Virus record (IMG/VR): IMGVR_UViG_3300010883_000119
Coordinates: 1-38,423 of that record
Length of the DNA: 38,423 nucleotides
Reading direction: 5' to 3' (one strand)
Origin: a virus
The position numbers and the translations under genes are program-made. The notes under the pieces are model-generated. The model saw nothing but the letters and a program-made list of their open reading frames with translations, ran no database searches and had not been told where the DNA came from. Positions 14,297-23,123 of the stretch are shown here, piece by piece (positions within the stretch are counted from its first letter, which is position 1; every line of letters starts with the position of its first letter).

Positions 14297-15159
14297 CGAT
14301 AGGTAACAATCTACAGTCATTGATATATGCTTATGTGTATAACACGCCAATCATATATTTCCACAGCCCGAAGCTCAACCGTTCCGAGCACTTACCAAGT
14401 GAGTTGAGCTTCGAACAGTTGCCCTTTGAAAACAAAGCGGTCGTCAAAAGTACGTCAAAGGGCGCTGTTCAATTTGGCTGTAACATAGCGGAGTTACAAG
14501 AGTACATAGCAGGTGTTTTGTCACTGTCCGGGATGTTATGGTCTGGAGAAGTCGTCAAGTCAGTGACTCTGAGGGAGAACAAGCGATTGGAGCTTGTCAT
14601 CAGAGGTGTGAGCGGCAAAACATTCATTGACTTCGAGGAGCTTAGAGTGTTTGACCCAGAACTGTTGTATGGACTGGAGATTGATCGTGTCAATCGATGG
14701 CGCTTGCTTGTTTATGATGAATGCGCTGTGACAACAAAGAAACATGACATGTTTATGCTGTTTTCCAAGGAAGATCTGGCAAACAAAGTGTACTTCGCAA
14801 AGCACAACAGACTGCTAGTTGAATCACGTATCTCTAAGAAGAACATTGATAAGTTTGATTACTCAGTCACCGCAATGAAGTACGCAGTCAAGGACATGAT
14901 CGAGCAAGCACAATTAGAACACTTCGTCAGAGGTTTGGTTGTGACACACGACAAACGAACGGTACACAATCAAGATGTGATTATATGCAAGCCAGTTGAC
15001 GGCGTTGTTTATGACAAACGAAAGATAGGAGAGTTATGCAAAGGAATCCAAGGGTATATTTCCCGAAATATCCATCAAGAAGGGACAAGAACGCAAAGTA
15101 TGTTGCAGGATGCATATCATTACCAGATGCATCAAACGATTACGGATTTGATTGGCTAG
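14272..15159 (+). CDS. hypothetical protein (295 aa)
   Basis: Starts at ATG 14272, inside the co-chaperonin gene (25-nt overlap). It seems mixed alpha/beta with no recognised domain; strand-rich parts include NTPIIYFHSP, RLELVIRGV and RWRLLVYDE. The C-terminal 40 residues overlap the next gene for 124 nt, longer than a usual phage overlap. It is probably functionally linked to the nucleotidyltransferase-like protein that follows. Confidence 0.7.
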   Translation: MCIREEEITIGNNLQSLIYAYVYNTPIIYFHSPKLNRSEHLPSELSFEQLPFENKAVVKSTSKGAVQFGCNIAELQEYIAGVLSLSGMLWSGEVVKSVTLRENKRLELVIRGVSGKTFIDFEELRVFDPELLYGLEIDRVNRWRLLVYDECAVTTKKHDMFMLFSKEDLANKVYFAKHNRLLVESRISKKNIDKFDYSVTAMKYAVKDMIEQAQLEHFVRGLVVTHDKRTVHNQDVIICKPVDGVVYDKRKIGELCKGIQGYISRNIHQEGTRTQSMLQDAYHYQMHQTITDLIG

Positions 15160-15884
15160 ATTGCTTGATGCCAATCGGCAAAGGCTATACACTGCTGGAC
15201 AGAGCCATAGCTGAGTGTGCTTACGCTGGTTGTCATACGATCTGGATAACAGTCAACGATAGCTGGCAGAACCTCATCAAGAAACGCATTGGCGATTATG
15301 TTATGGATCCGAAGTACAACAACCGGACAATGGATAGATTCCCAGAAGACAGCAAGCGAAGGGTTTATGTTTATTACGTTCCAGAGCTTGCGAAGTACAG
15401 AAAGGTCCGCTATGGTGAAGCCTGGGGAGTTATCAACTCAGCCATCTATGCAACGCGAGTGTCATTTGGAGTCGGATACTTCACAATGCCAAGCTCATAT
15501 TATGCAGCGTTTCCAATGTCACTATATGATCCGGTCATCGTTGGAGCGCACAGATCGGACATCAAAAACAACAAAGGCTTTTATCTTGAGCATGAAGGGC
15601 GAAGCATCAAGACTGGAGATCAGATGGGATTCTCGTTTGACTTCAAAGACTTCAAGAGGTCTAATCAGTCAATAGGCCAGCGCAAAATCCATGGCCGAAT
15701 GTCTTATAAAGACGTGTTCCACGGATTCAACTTCACAGACGTTGACCCGACGAGCTTAGAGTGGTATAATGAAGCTCACGATTGGGATGGATACACAGAT
15801 TACATTGCTTCAGAGCATCTGCTTGTCAAGCCTGATATCTTCATGAAGAAGCCAGTTGTGAGCAGGATAAGGAGTTGTGAATGA
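15036..15884 (+). CDS. nucleotidyltransferase-like protein
   Basis: 282 aa. Residues 25-75 hold CISLPDA, then LDCLMPIGKGYTLLDRAIAE and AGCHTIWIT, which follow the order of sugar-nucleotide pyrophosphorylases (GlmU/GalU): a strand, a glycine-containing nucleotide loop with conserved Leu, a helix, then a strand. The usual GxGTRL is replaced by IGKGYTLL. The rest includes YVYYVPELAKYRKVRYGEAWGVI and GVGYFTMPSSYYAAFP. It may make or modify an activated sugar, for instance for DNA or capsule modification, but the substrate is unknown. The C-terminus ends just before a promoter-linked small gene. Confidence 0.6.
   Translation: MQRNPRVYFPKYPSRRDKNAKYVAGCISLPDASNDYGFDWLDCLMPIGKGYTLLDRAIAECAYAGCHTIWITVNDSWQNLIKKRIGDYVMDPKYNNRTMDRFPEDSKRRVYVYYVPELAKYRKVRYGEAWGVINSAIYATRVSFGVGYFTMPSSYYAAFPMSLYDPVIVGAHRSDIKNNKGFYLEHEGRSIKTGDQMGFSFDFKDFKRSNQSIGQRKIHGRMSYKDVFHGFNFTDVDPTSLEWYNEAHDWDGYTDYIASEHLLVKPDIFMKKPVVSRIRSCE
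15742..15770 (+). promoter_or_regulatory. intragenic sigma70-type promoter ahead of DNA polymerase
   Basis: TTGACC (15742-15747), a 17-bp spacer and TATAAT (15765-15770) followed by G, inside the nucleotidyltransferase-like gene about 110 nt before the next start. It would drive 15881, 16105 and the Pol III alpha gene. Confidence 0.6.
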
Positions 15885-16108
15885 TTAAGAAACCAGTGAA
15901 TCAAAAGAGAGTGAGAGTCATCAAAGAACATTGTCAAGGACACTTCAAAGTGGGAATGGAAGGCGTTTGTACTGCAGATCTTCTTTATGAAGAGCCATAC
16001 AAAGAAGACATTTTTGCCGTTTGGTTTGATAGGAAAGTTCGAGGCGCGAATCTTCATACATTCCAGGAAGACAACACTAGAGAATATTACGAGGTGATCG
16101 GAGAATGA
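15881..16108 (+). CDS. SH3-like small protein (75 aa)
   Basis: Basic N-terminus (KKPVNQKRVRVIKEH), then HFKVGMEGVC and DIFAVWFDRKVRG, with a beta-strand pattern like the VGDL family (V-G-x-x, then x-V-W) but with the motif displaced downstream. It may be a distant member. The start overlaps the preceding stop by 4 nt and the stop overlaps the next ATG. Confidence 0.6.
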   Translation: MIKKPVNQKRVRVIKEHCQGHFKVGMEGVCTADLLYEEPYKEDIFAVWFDRKVRGANLHTFQEDNTREYYEVIGE

Positions 16109-16308
16109 CGAGTGACGAACTGTATAAGGACTTGCCAGTTAACCTGCTTGAAAGGCTTGGTTGGCAACGGAACTGGATTGAACTAGGCGACGATCAGAAG
16201 CTGCTTGTTGAAGCTGCGATGAGCGTTCATGAACGTGAGATTGCTGAGCTTAAGGCAGAATTGGAAGCTGCAGAAGCGCAGATACACCATTTCAGCGGCT
16301 GCCGCTGA
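16105..16308 (+). CDS. hypothetical coiled-coil protein (67 aa)
   Basis: The second half (EREIAELKAELEAAEAQIHH) is a clear heptad-like coiled coil; the first half has NLLERLGWQRNWIELGDDQK. It could be a small adaptor or dimer. It lies 15 nt ahead of the polymerase gene and is probably co-transcribed with it. Confidence 0.6.
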   Translation: MTSDELYKDLPVNLLERLGWQRNWIELGDDQKLLVEAAMSVHEREIAELKAELEAAEAQIHHFSGCR

Positions 16309-16323
16309 TTACTAGGAGAGAAT

Positions 16324-19300
16324 ATGAGTAACAAACGAACCAAATCAAGCATTCCATTTGTTGGATTGCATAACCACACAACCTTCAGTGTCTTCGACGC
16401 AATAGGATATCCAAGTGATCACATGAATTACGTTCACGAGAACGGCATGAACGCTTTGGCAATCACAGACCATGGCAACATGAATGCTATGGTTTATCAG
16501 TATTTACACGCCAAAAAGATGAACAAGGAAGGCAAGCAGTTCAAACCGATCTATGGTATTGAAGCTTACTTCGTTGATTCCGTCGAGGACTGGAAGAAGG
16601 ACTACGAAGAGATCAGCCTCAAAAAGAAGTTTAAGAAGCAATCAGTTGAGCTTGCAGTCGAGGACGAAGCAGAGTCCAAGAAGGCAACCAAGAACATCCT
16701 GAATAGACGTTCGCATATGATCTTGCTAGCTCAGAACGAGATTGGTCTGAAGAACATCTTCAAGCTTGTCTCGGAGTCATACAAGGGAGATAACTTTTAT
16801 CGTTATCCTCGAATGGACTTTGATATGTTGCGGAAGTACGGAGAAGGTGTGATCTGTACATCGGCGTGTTTAGGAGGTTTTTTGTCAAAAGAATACTGGA
16901 AAAACCGCGATAAGCCGGAAGCTGAAATACTCAGATCGGTCCAAAATTTAGCAGCGCAATTTTTTGAGATATTCGGAGATCGTTTCTATGGAGAGATTCA
17001 ATGGAACTCAATTCCGGAGCAACATGCAGTTAACAAGCTGATCATCAAAGCTTGCCAGAACTTAGGAATCGAAGTGGTTTCAACCGCTGATGCTCATTAC
17101 CCAAGACCGGAACTGTTCAAAAGCAGGGAGATGTACAGAAAGCTTGGTTGGATGGGGAAGAAGAAGGATTGGGAAGAAGATCCAATGCCTGAAACGCGAG
17201 CAGATCTCAAATATGAGCTATATCCAAAGAATGGCGATCAAATGTGGGAAGCTTACAAAAGCTACTCAAAGCAACGCGGTGTTGAATACGACGATGACTT
17301 CATCAAGGCAACGATCACAAGGACACACGATATCGCGTTCAATATCATCGAGGACTACGAGATTGCAACAGACATCAATCTTCCAAGCTTTGTATATGAC
17401 CAAGACCAATCACCCAACGATTTGCTTCAGAAGCACTGCGATGAAGCTATGCAAGCGAGAGGCATCACAAACAAGGTGTATGTAGATCGCCTGAAGATGG
17501 AGCTTGATACGATCTTTAACAGAGGTTTCTCAAAGTACTTCTTAACGATGAAGCAAATTAGCGATGAAGCACAGCAGCTTATGCTTGTTGGCCCATCGCG
17601 TGGATCAGCAGCGGCATCGTTGGTTGCGTACTTATTGGAGATTACACAGGTTGATCCGATCAAGCACAATCTGTTATTCAGCCGCTTTATGACCAAGGAC
17701 GAGACAAGCGGCTATCCAGACATTGATTATGATGTCTCAGATCGCATTGGATTGACTGAGTATTTCATCAAGAAGTGGGGAGAAGACAATGTTGTTCCGA
17801 TCTCAAATTATAACACTTTGCAGTTGAGATCACTAATTAAAGACATTTCGAAGTTCTATGGCATTTCGTATTCCGAGGTGAACAAGGTCACAAAGTCCAT
17901 GGTCTTCGAAGCAACGCCTAAAGCAAAGGCCGCGCATGGCATCAAAGCTGGAGTTTATACACCAACCTTTGAAGAGATCATGCAATATTCAAGCTCGTTG
18001 CAACAGTTCTTGAACAACCATCCCGAAGTCAAGGAGCATGTGAACGCATTGCAGGGACAAGTGCGCTCTGTGAGTCGCCACGCTGGCGGTGTTTTGATCG
18101 CTGACAGCCTCAACCATAACATGCCGTTGATCAACAGCGGAGGCACGATCCAGACGCCTTGGAGCGAAGGCCAGAACGTCAGGCATCTGGAACCATTGGG
18201 TTTCATCAAGTTCGACTTGCTTGGATTGTCAACTCTCCAAATGATTGACGAATGCATCAGGCACATTCTTAAGAGACACGAAGGCATTGAAGACCCAACG
18301 TTTGATGATGTCCGAAGCTTCTACGACGATCATTTGCATCCTGATGTGATTGACCTGAACGACAGATCCGTCTATAAGAACATCTTTCAGAAGGGCAAAT
18401 TCGCAGGCATTTTCCAATTCACTGAATCCGGAATGCAGAACTTCTGTAAGCTTGCCAAGCCCAACAATCTTGTTGACTTGTCAGCGGTGACATCAATATT
18501 TAGACCGTCTGCATTATCCGCAAAGGTCGACAGAGCATACGTGAAGGCAAAGAAAGACAAGACTAGCGTTACATATATTAGTAAGGAAGTCAAGAAGGTA
18601 ACGAAGGGAACATATGGACAGTTGATCTTTCAAGAGCAGATTGCTGAATTGGCACACGAGCTTGGCAAGGACATCTCACTAGATGAGGGTAACAAGCTGC
18701 GCAAGCTTCTGATCAAGAAGGGAACTGGAGAGAAGGAAGCACAGAAGAAGAAGATCAATGAGAAGTTCATAGCAGGATGCTTGGAGAAAGGTCTATCCAA
18801 GATTGATGCCGGATCGCTCTGGCAAACCATGGAGTTCTTCAGCGGCTATGGATTCAACCTTGCACACGCAACAGGTTATAGCATCATTTCATTCCAGTGC
18901 GCTTGGCTCGCTCACAGATTCGAAAGTGAATGGCTTGCCAGTTATTTGAGCGCAGTACCAGAGAAGCGCAAGGCAAAGGCAACGAACCTTGCAAAGAGCT
19001 TTGGCTACGATATCAAGAGGGTTGACGTAAACAGTTCCGAGCGAACATGGGGAATCTCAGAGGACGGTAAAACATTGATTCAACCATTGACAGCAATCAA
19101 GGGCTTGGGAGATAAGGCGATTGATCAGATCATTGCTAACAGGCCATTTAAGGACGCTGAGGATTTCCTGTTCAATGAGAACGTTGTGTATTCGAAGCTT
19201 AATAAGAAGGCTTTAGATGTTCTTTGTCGTTCTCAGGCATTGAACTGCTTGATGGACGAGCGCTTCACGGGACTCAAGGCATTCTGGTCAGCAGTCGCAG

Positions 19301-19743
19301 TTGATCGCCCAAAGACAAAGAAGAAGCTTGTTGAGAACATTGAGCTATACAAAGGAGATGGCGATTTCTCGTTGTCGGAGAAGATATGTTATCGGCCGGA
19401 TTTGACAGGAGTTTATCCGTTAGAGCTTGTTCTTCAGGACGATATGCTTGCCAAGTTCGATAAGCTTAAGATCCCGGCTTTGGGAGATTGGGACGATGCA
19501 CTGAAGATTGCATGGTTCATCCCGAAAGAGGTGATTGTCAAGGAAACCAAGTTCGGTAAAACCTATTGGATTCTAAAGGTTATTGATGCGACGAACAAAG
19601 AGAATGATATCAAATGTTGGGGGATCAGACCGCTGACAGACAAGATTCTATTGAATAAACCATACATCGCCAAACTGGAACACGATGACAAATGGGGCTT
19701 CTCTTCAAGATCCCTCAAACACAATTTCAAGTTACTGACTTAG
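16324..19743 (+). CDS. dnaE: DNA polymerase III alpha subunit (DnaE type)
   Basis: 1139-aa C-family replicative polymerase. The N-terminal PHP domain looks intact: LHNHTTFSVFD, ITDHGNMNA, GIEAYF, HMILLA, ACLGG and STADAHY. The palm has GPSRGSAAASLVAY, catalytic Asp residues in YPDIDYD (about 465-470), then the third Asp in IKFDLLGL (about 630) and GQLIFQEQIAELAH. A helix-hairpin-helix (AIKGLGDKAIDQII) follows at about 925, then an OB-like C-terminus. It should be the phage's main polymerase, loaded with the helicase and exonuclease of the first block. No clamp loader, sliding clamp or epsilon proofreading gene is seen here. SD TAGGAG precedes ATG 16324. Confidence 0.95.
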   Translation: MSNKRTKSSIPFVGLHNHTTFSVFDAIGYPSDHMNYVHENGMNALAITDHGNMNAMVYQYLHAKKMNKEGKQFKPIYGIEAYFVDSVEDWKKDYEEISLKKKFKKQSVELAVEDEAESKKATKNILNRRSHMILLAQNEIGLKNIFKLVSESYKGDNFYRYPRMDFDMLRKYGEGVICTSACLGGFLSKEYWKNRDKPEAEILRSVQNLAAQFFEIFGDRFYGEIQWNSIPEQHAVNKLIIKACQNLGIEVVSTADAHYPRPELFKSREMYRKLGWMGKKKDWEEDPMPETRADLKYELYPKNGDQMWEAYKSYSKQRGVEYDDDFIKATITRTHDIAFNIIEDYEIATDINLPSFVYDQDQSPNDLLQKHCDEAMQARGITNKVYVDRLKMELDTIFNRGFSKYFLTMKQISDEAQQLMLVGPSRGSAAASLVAYLLEITQVDPIKHNLLFSRFMTKDETSGYPDIDYDVSDRIGLTEYFIKKWGEDNVVPISNYNTLQLRSLIKDISKFYGISYSEVNKVTKSMVFEATPKAKAAHGIKAGVYTPTFEEIMQYSSSLQQFLNNHPEVKEHVNALQGQVRSVSRHAGGVLIADSLNHNMPLINSGGTIQTPWSEGQNVRHLEPLGFIKFDLLGLSTLQMIDECIRHILKRHEGIEDPTFDDVRSFYDDHLHPDVIDLNDRSVYKNIFQKGKFAGIFQFTESGMQNFCKLAKPNNLVDLSAVTSIFRPSALSAKVDRAYVKAKKDKTSVTYISKEVKKVTKGTYGQLIFQEQIAELAHELGKDISLDEGNKLRKLLIKKGTGEKEAQKKKINEKFIAGCLEKGLSKIDAGSLWQTMEFFSGYGFNLAHATGYSIISFQCAWLAHRFESEWLASYLSAVPEKRKAKATNLAKSFGYDIKRVDVNSSERTWGISEDGKTLIQPLTAIKGLGDKAIDQIIANRPFKDAEDFLFNENVVYSKLNKKALDVLCRSQALNCLMDERFTGLKAFWSAVAVDRPKTKKKLVENIELYKGDGDFSLSEKICYRPDLTGVYPLELVLQDDMLAKFDKLKIPALGDWDDALKIAWFIPKEVIVKETKFGKTYWILKVIDATNKENDIKCWGIRPLTDKILLNKPYIAKLEHDDKWGFSSRSLKHNFKLLT

Positions 19744-19770
19744 AGCATCTGGAGTTTTCATTCTGACAGC

Positions 19771-19780
19771 ACTATTTATA
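19771..19780 (+). promoter_or_regulatory. candidate late promoter box ACTATTTATA (copy B)
   Basis: Identical to copy A for 10 bp and beginning 42 nt upstream of ATG 19813. TTTATAGT is then repeated 14 nt downstream (19791-19798). The gene behind it looks structural. Confidence 0.5.
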
Positions 19781-19812
19781 GTAGCGTTGTTTATAGTGGG
19801 AGTTTTAATTGT

Positions 19813-20682
19813 ATGCCTAGTCCGAGAAAACGAAAAGTAAAGAAGAATATCAGGCGAGTATTAGATGATACTAGCTTAACAACCTTAACGGCAGCGACAA
19901 GCCTAACAGCTTCGCTAGAAGAGGCCCTGTTTTGGCAGGGCGTTAATAAGTCAGGCTCTATCTCAGCTTCATTCATCTCAGCCGAACTAGCTTTGGTGAG
20001 CGATAGTGACAGCGACAGCGGAAGCTATGGTCTGTGGTCAACAGGTGGCGCAGGCGAATATGCCTCTGGCGAATCTAGCGATCTTATGAATTTGGATTCA
20101 GCAGCCGGCGAAGGATTGGCATATCACTTTCATATGGGCAAGCTTGGCGAGGAAGACTTCGAGGTCACAGCAGCTTCAGGACAGGCCAGCCATCAACCGA
20201 CTGTGGGCATCATCTATGGTCATGAAGGCCCGCGAGGAGCTTACATTCCTTATTACCAGCGAGATGGAGACAACCCACACGGGACAGCTTCAATCCGCTT
20301 GCCTGCTGAAATCACAGGCTCAGCAACTGGTAATACTCACATAGTTTTCTATGTTGCGGGTGATTTGAATGACAATGATGATGGTAACATCGGCGACCGC
20401 ATTTCGTTCTTCACGGGATCCGCGTTGGGCAACATCGCGACCAGCGCAACTGATGCTAACCTTGGAGCAGCCAGCAAATCAGCAGGCGAAATCACAAGAG
20501 GTGTTGCAATCTTCTCAGGTTCTGATTCGTTTGCCTCTGCTTCATATTACTTTCCCTATGGAACACTAAGCGCTGGCATTCGTATTGAGTATTCTGCTTC
20601 AACATCTATTCGAGATGATAAACTATATGCAGGTTACATGATTGTTTGGACAGCGTCACAGGCAAGTAAAGCTATTACTTAA
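19813..20682 (+). CDS. probable virion structural protein
   Basis: 289 aa. A strongly basic N-terminus (PRKRKVKKNIRR) is followed by a Ser/Thr/Ala-rich linker, then a beta-rich, Gly/Ser/Asp-rich body (SDSDSDSGSYGLWSTGG) ending in aromatic strands (YAGYMIVW). The composition and low-complexity Ser/Asp stretches resemble tail-fibre, decoration or capsid-surface proteins, and no enzymatic motif is visible. It is monocistronic, with a candidate late promoter upstream and a strong terminator downstream, which fits a highly expressed late virion protein. Specific homology not recognised. Confidence 0.65.
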   Translation: MPSPRKRKVKKNIRRVLDDTSLTTLTAATSLTASLEEALFWQGVNKSGSISASFISAELALVSDSDSDSGSYGLWSTGGAGEYASGESSDLMNLDSAAGEGLAYHFHMGKLGEEDFEVTAASGQASHQPTVGIIYGHEGPRGAYIPYYQRDGDNPHGTASIRLPAEITGSATGNTHIVFYVAGDLNDNDDGNIGDRISFFTGSALGNIATSATDANLGAASKSAGEITRGVAIFSGSDSFASASYYFPYGTLSAGIRIEYSASTSIRDDKLYAGYMIVWTASQASKAIT

Positions 20683-20705
20683 AAGAAGTTACAACAACAT
20701 AACGC

Positions 20706-20732
20706 AAAAACCCAGCTTCGGTTGGGTTTTTT
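20706..20732 (+). terminator. strong intrinsic terminator with UUCG tetraloop
   Basis: AAAAACCCAGC pairs with GTTGGGTTTTT (about 11 bp, one G-U) around TTCG (20717-20720) closed by C-G, the most stable RNA tetraloop. The 3' arm runs into T6. It separates the structural gene from the dUTPase transcript, whose -35 begins 2 nt later. Confidence 0.9.
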
Positions 20733-20733
20733 G

Positions 20734-20762
20734 TTGACGATCGTCGCAAAACAGCGTATCAT
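20734..20762 (+). promoter_or_regulatory. sigma70-type promoter for dUTPase
   Basis: TTGACG (20734-20739), a 17-bp spacer and TATCAT (20757-20762, 5/6). It starts immediately after the terminator, giving a compact terminator-promoter junction 25 nt before ATG 20787 and its AAAGGAGAG site. Confidence 0.7.
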
Positions 20763-20786
20763 AGATGAGAGAGTCAAAGGAGAGAC

Positions 20787-21251
20787 ATGAAGGTTTACAA
20801 GATTAGGAAAGATGCCAAACTACCACAAAAGGCACACGCATTTGACGCGGGATATGATTTGTTTTACTGTCCAAATGGTTCCATGAAGAAGCTCTATGAC
20901 ACGTCAGACTTTCATATCCCAGCCGGAGAATCGCGGGTGTTGCCAACAGGACTCAAGGTTCAGATCCCACCAAACACAATGCTTGAGATCAAGAACAAGT
21001 CAGGAATCGCTTCAAAGAAACAATTGCTTGTCGGAGCTTGCGTGGTTGATCCGGGATATAACGGCGAGGTCTTTGTTAACTTGCATAACGTGGGCAAGAC
21101 TACGCAAGTGATTAAAGATGGCCAGAAGCTTGCTCAGTGCATGCTCGTTCCGTTGATGGACTTAGGCTTCGAAGAGGTGTTCGAAGACAACCTGAACGTC
21201 TCTAACAGTACAAGAGGCGATGGAGCTTTGGGCTCAACGGGGGAGTTCTAA
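20787..21251 (+). CDS. dut: dUTP diphosphatase (trimeric dUTPase)
   Basis: 154 aa with all five dUTPase motifs: DAGYDLFY (1), NKSGIASK (2), VDPGYNGEVFVNLHN (3), DGQKLAQCML (4) and STRGDGALGSTGEF (5, usually RGxxGFGSTG). It hydrolyses dUTP to dUMP and PPi, keeping uracil out of DNA and feeding ThyX. The C-terminal motif has Asp-Gly-Ala in place of Gly-Phe, so the Phe that stacks on uracil is missing; activity may differ. Strong SD. Confidence 0.93.
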   Translation: MKVYKIRKDAKLPQKAHAFDAGYDLFYCPNGSMKKLYDTSDFHIPAGESRVLPTGLKVQIPPNTMLEIKNKSGIASKKQLLVGACVVDPGYNGEVFVNLHNVGKTTQVIKDGQKLAQCMLVPLMDLGFEEVFEDNLNVSNSTRGDGALGSTGEF

Positions 21252-21752
21252 GTGGATAAGCATGCTAAAAAGGTCATACATTCGAGCGGCAAAGATGACT
21301 GGGAAACTCCCAAAGAACTCTTTAAGCAACTTAACGATGTTTACAGGTTCACGTTGGATCCCTGCGCAGAACCACGCAGTGCTAAGTGTCTGAAATACTG
21401 GACCGAAGAAGACAATGGACTCAAGAAATCGTGGAAGGGTGAGACAGTCTTTGTTAATCCGCCATACAGCAAGAGTGATGAATGGCTAGAGAAGTGCTAT
21501 CAAGAATCCCTTCAGCCAAATACGACAGTTGTTGCTTTGGTCGCTGCGAGGACAGACACCAAACGATGGGCTCGATATGCTATGAAAGCTGATGAGATTC
21601 ACTTCGTTAAAGGTCGTTTGAAGTTCTTAGACAACGGACAAGAGAAGGATGGAGCGCCATTTCCGTCAGCAGTTCTCATCTTCAGATCGGGAGTTGGATT
21701 GCTTAGTAACAGAGGTTATGGACCACGAGTTTATATGATGGAGCGGAAATGA
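21252..21752 (+). CDS. phage DNA N6-adenine methyltransferase (Dam-like)
   Basis: 166 aa, GTG start directly after the dUTPase stop. It matches the short phage Dam family: DDWETPKELF at the N-terminus, FTLDPCAEP (SAM-binding motif), and the catalytic VFVNPPYS (NPPY), then VVALVAARTDT and IHFVKGRLKF. It likely methylates adenine in host-type sites to shield phage DNA or control expression. There is no matching endonuclease nearby, so it is an orphan enzyme. The stop overlaps the next ATG by 4 nt. Confidence 0.88.
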   Translation: MDKHAKKVIHSSGKDDWETPKELFKQLNDVYRFTLDPCAEPRSAKCLKYWTEEDNGLKKSWKGETVFVNPPYSKSDEWLEKCYQESLQPNTTVVALVAARTDTKRWARYAMKADEIHFVKGRLKFLDNGQEKDGAPFPSAVLIFRSGVGLLSNRGYGPRVYMMERK

Positions 21753-22036
21753 GCAACCAACTAAGAAAGATCCGAAGGAACCAAACAAGGGAGCTTATTA
21801 AAGACTTCAAGAAGTCGATGAAGAACGAAATCAAAGAGAAGTTCAACATGTTTGAACGAATCCCAGAGAACTGCGAAGTCTGTAACACAGAGTTCGACAA
21901 GAAGGACAAAGAGATGGCATTTAGCTGGCGAGTGTTCGTCAAACAAGACGCCATCAAGCTTTACTGTCCAGAGTGTTTTGGGAAAGCTGAGAAACTGATC
22001 GAGAAACTATCAAAGGAGAAGGAAGATAATGTTTGA
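21749..22036 (+). CDS. zinc-ribbon protein (95 aa)
   Basis: Basic, helical N-terminal half (RKIRRNQTRELIKDFKKSMK) followed by two Cys pairs, CEVC and CPEC, about 36 residues apart, which would bind one zinc ion. A helix (KLIEKLSKEKED) ends the protein. Probably nucleic acid- or protein-binding. Overlaps the next start by 8 nt. Confidence 0.65.
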   Translation: MSNQLRKIRRNQTRELIKDFKKSMKNEIKEKFNMFERIPENCEVCNTEFDKKDKEMAFSWRVFVKQDAIKLYCPECFGKAEKLIEKLSKEKEDNV

Positions 22037-23123
22037 TTTGGATATGCACAGGGAACAATTGAAGTCGTTTGGAGTGAAGCGAGAACCATTAGGACGGGCG
22101 CTGAGGGACACATTTTGTTATGACGATGTTTCATTAGTTCCGAAGTACTCTGAAGTCCGAACTCGTTCTCAGATTAACACATCAAGCATCTTAGACCACA
22201 AGAGAGAGATCTTCTTTGATCTTCCAATCTTCGCAGCTTCGATGGACACAATCGCCGAGCTTGATATGGCACAGGCTATGTCCGAATCGGGCTGCGGAGC
22301 GATCATTCATCGATATAACACAGTCAAGGAACAATGTGATATTGTTGAGGAATACTCAAAGAAGTATCGCAATTGTATGGCTGCAGTCGGAGTGACAGGA
22401 GATTATGTCGAAAGGTCAAAGGCTTTGGTTAAAGCCGGATGCAGCGTGATCTGTATCGACATCGCACATGGACATCATGTTCTTATGAAAGAGGCGCTTA
22501 GAGACATTAGACAAGCAGTTGGTTATGACATTCATATTATGGCCGGAGCAGTTGCAACTGTGGAGGGATACAATGATTTGGCTGATTGGGGCGCTGATAG
22601 TGTTAGATGTGGTATTGGAGTTGGCAGTATTTGTTCTTCTATGTTACAAGCGGGATGCGGAATTCCGGGATTGGAAACAATTCTTCAATGTGCGAACTCT
22701 GGTAGAACAGCAAAGATTGTCGCTGATGGCGGTATTACAAATTCGGGCTGTATTGTTAAGGCTCTCGCTGCTGGCGCTGATTTTGTTATTCTGGGATCAC
22801 TTCTGTCTGGAAGTGATGAATGCCCTGGCGAGTTTGTGGTAAAGGACAACCGACAATACAAAGCATATCGAGGCATGGCAAGCAAGGAAGCGCAAGTTGA
22901 GTTCAAGGGTCATTATTCATCATATGAAGGAATCGCGACTGAAGTGCCTCGCAAAGGGCCAGTAGAAGATATCATTGCTGATTTAAATCGTGGCATCCGA
23001 AGCGGTTTTTCATATTGTGGAGCAAAGAACATTAAAGAGCTTCGCGAAAGGGCAGAGTTTGTCAGGCGATCGGCGATCGGCTCAGTTGAAAGCTCAACAC
23101 ACATTGTGAACAAACTATCATGA
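22029..23123 (+). CDS. IMP dehydrogenase / GMP reductase family enzyme
   Basis: 364-aa TIM-barrel enzyme without CBS domains. The catalytic loop [18 protein letters not shown] carries the active Cys (compare GPGSICTT); [33 protein letters not shown] and [14 protein letters not shown] are typical of the family, the latter nearer to IMPDH. The flap-like segment ([18 protein letters not shown]) has the short GMPR-like spacing and lacks the IMPDH Arg-Tyr pair. Either GMP to IMP (GuaC) or IMP to XMP (GuaB) is possible. It would shift purine pools for phage DNA synthesis. Confidence 0.9.
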   Translation: MFDLDMHREQLKSFGVKREPLGRALRDTFCYDDVSLVPKYSEVRTRSQINTSSILDHKREIFFDLPIFAASMDTIAELDMAQAMSESGCGAIIHRYNTVKEQCDIVEEYSKKYRNCMAAVGVTGDYVERSKALVKAGCSVICIDIAHGHHVLMKEALRDIRQAVGYDIHIMAGAVATVEGYNDLADWGADSVRCGIGVGSICSSMLQAGCGIPGLETILQCANSGRTAKIVADGGITNSGCIVKALAAGADFVILGSLLSGSDECPGEFVVKDNRQYKAYRGMASKEAQVEFKGHYSSYEGIATEVPRKGPVEDIIADLNRGIRSGFSYCGAKNIKELRERAEFVRRSAIGSVESSTHIVNKLS

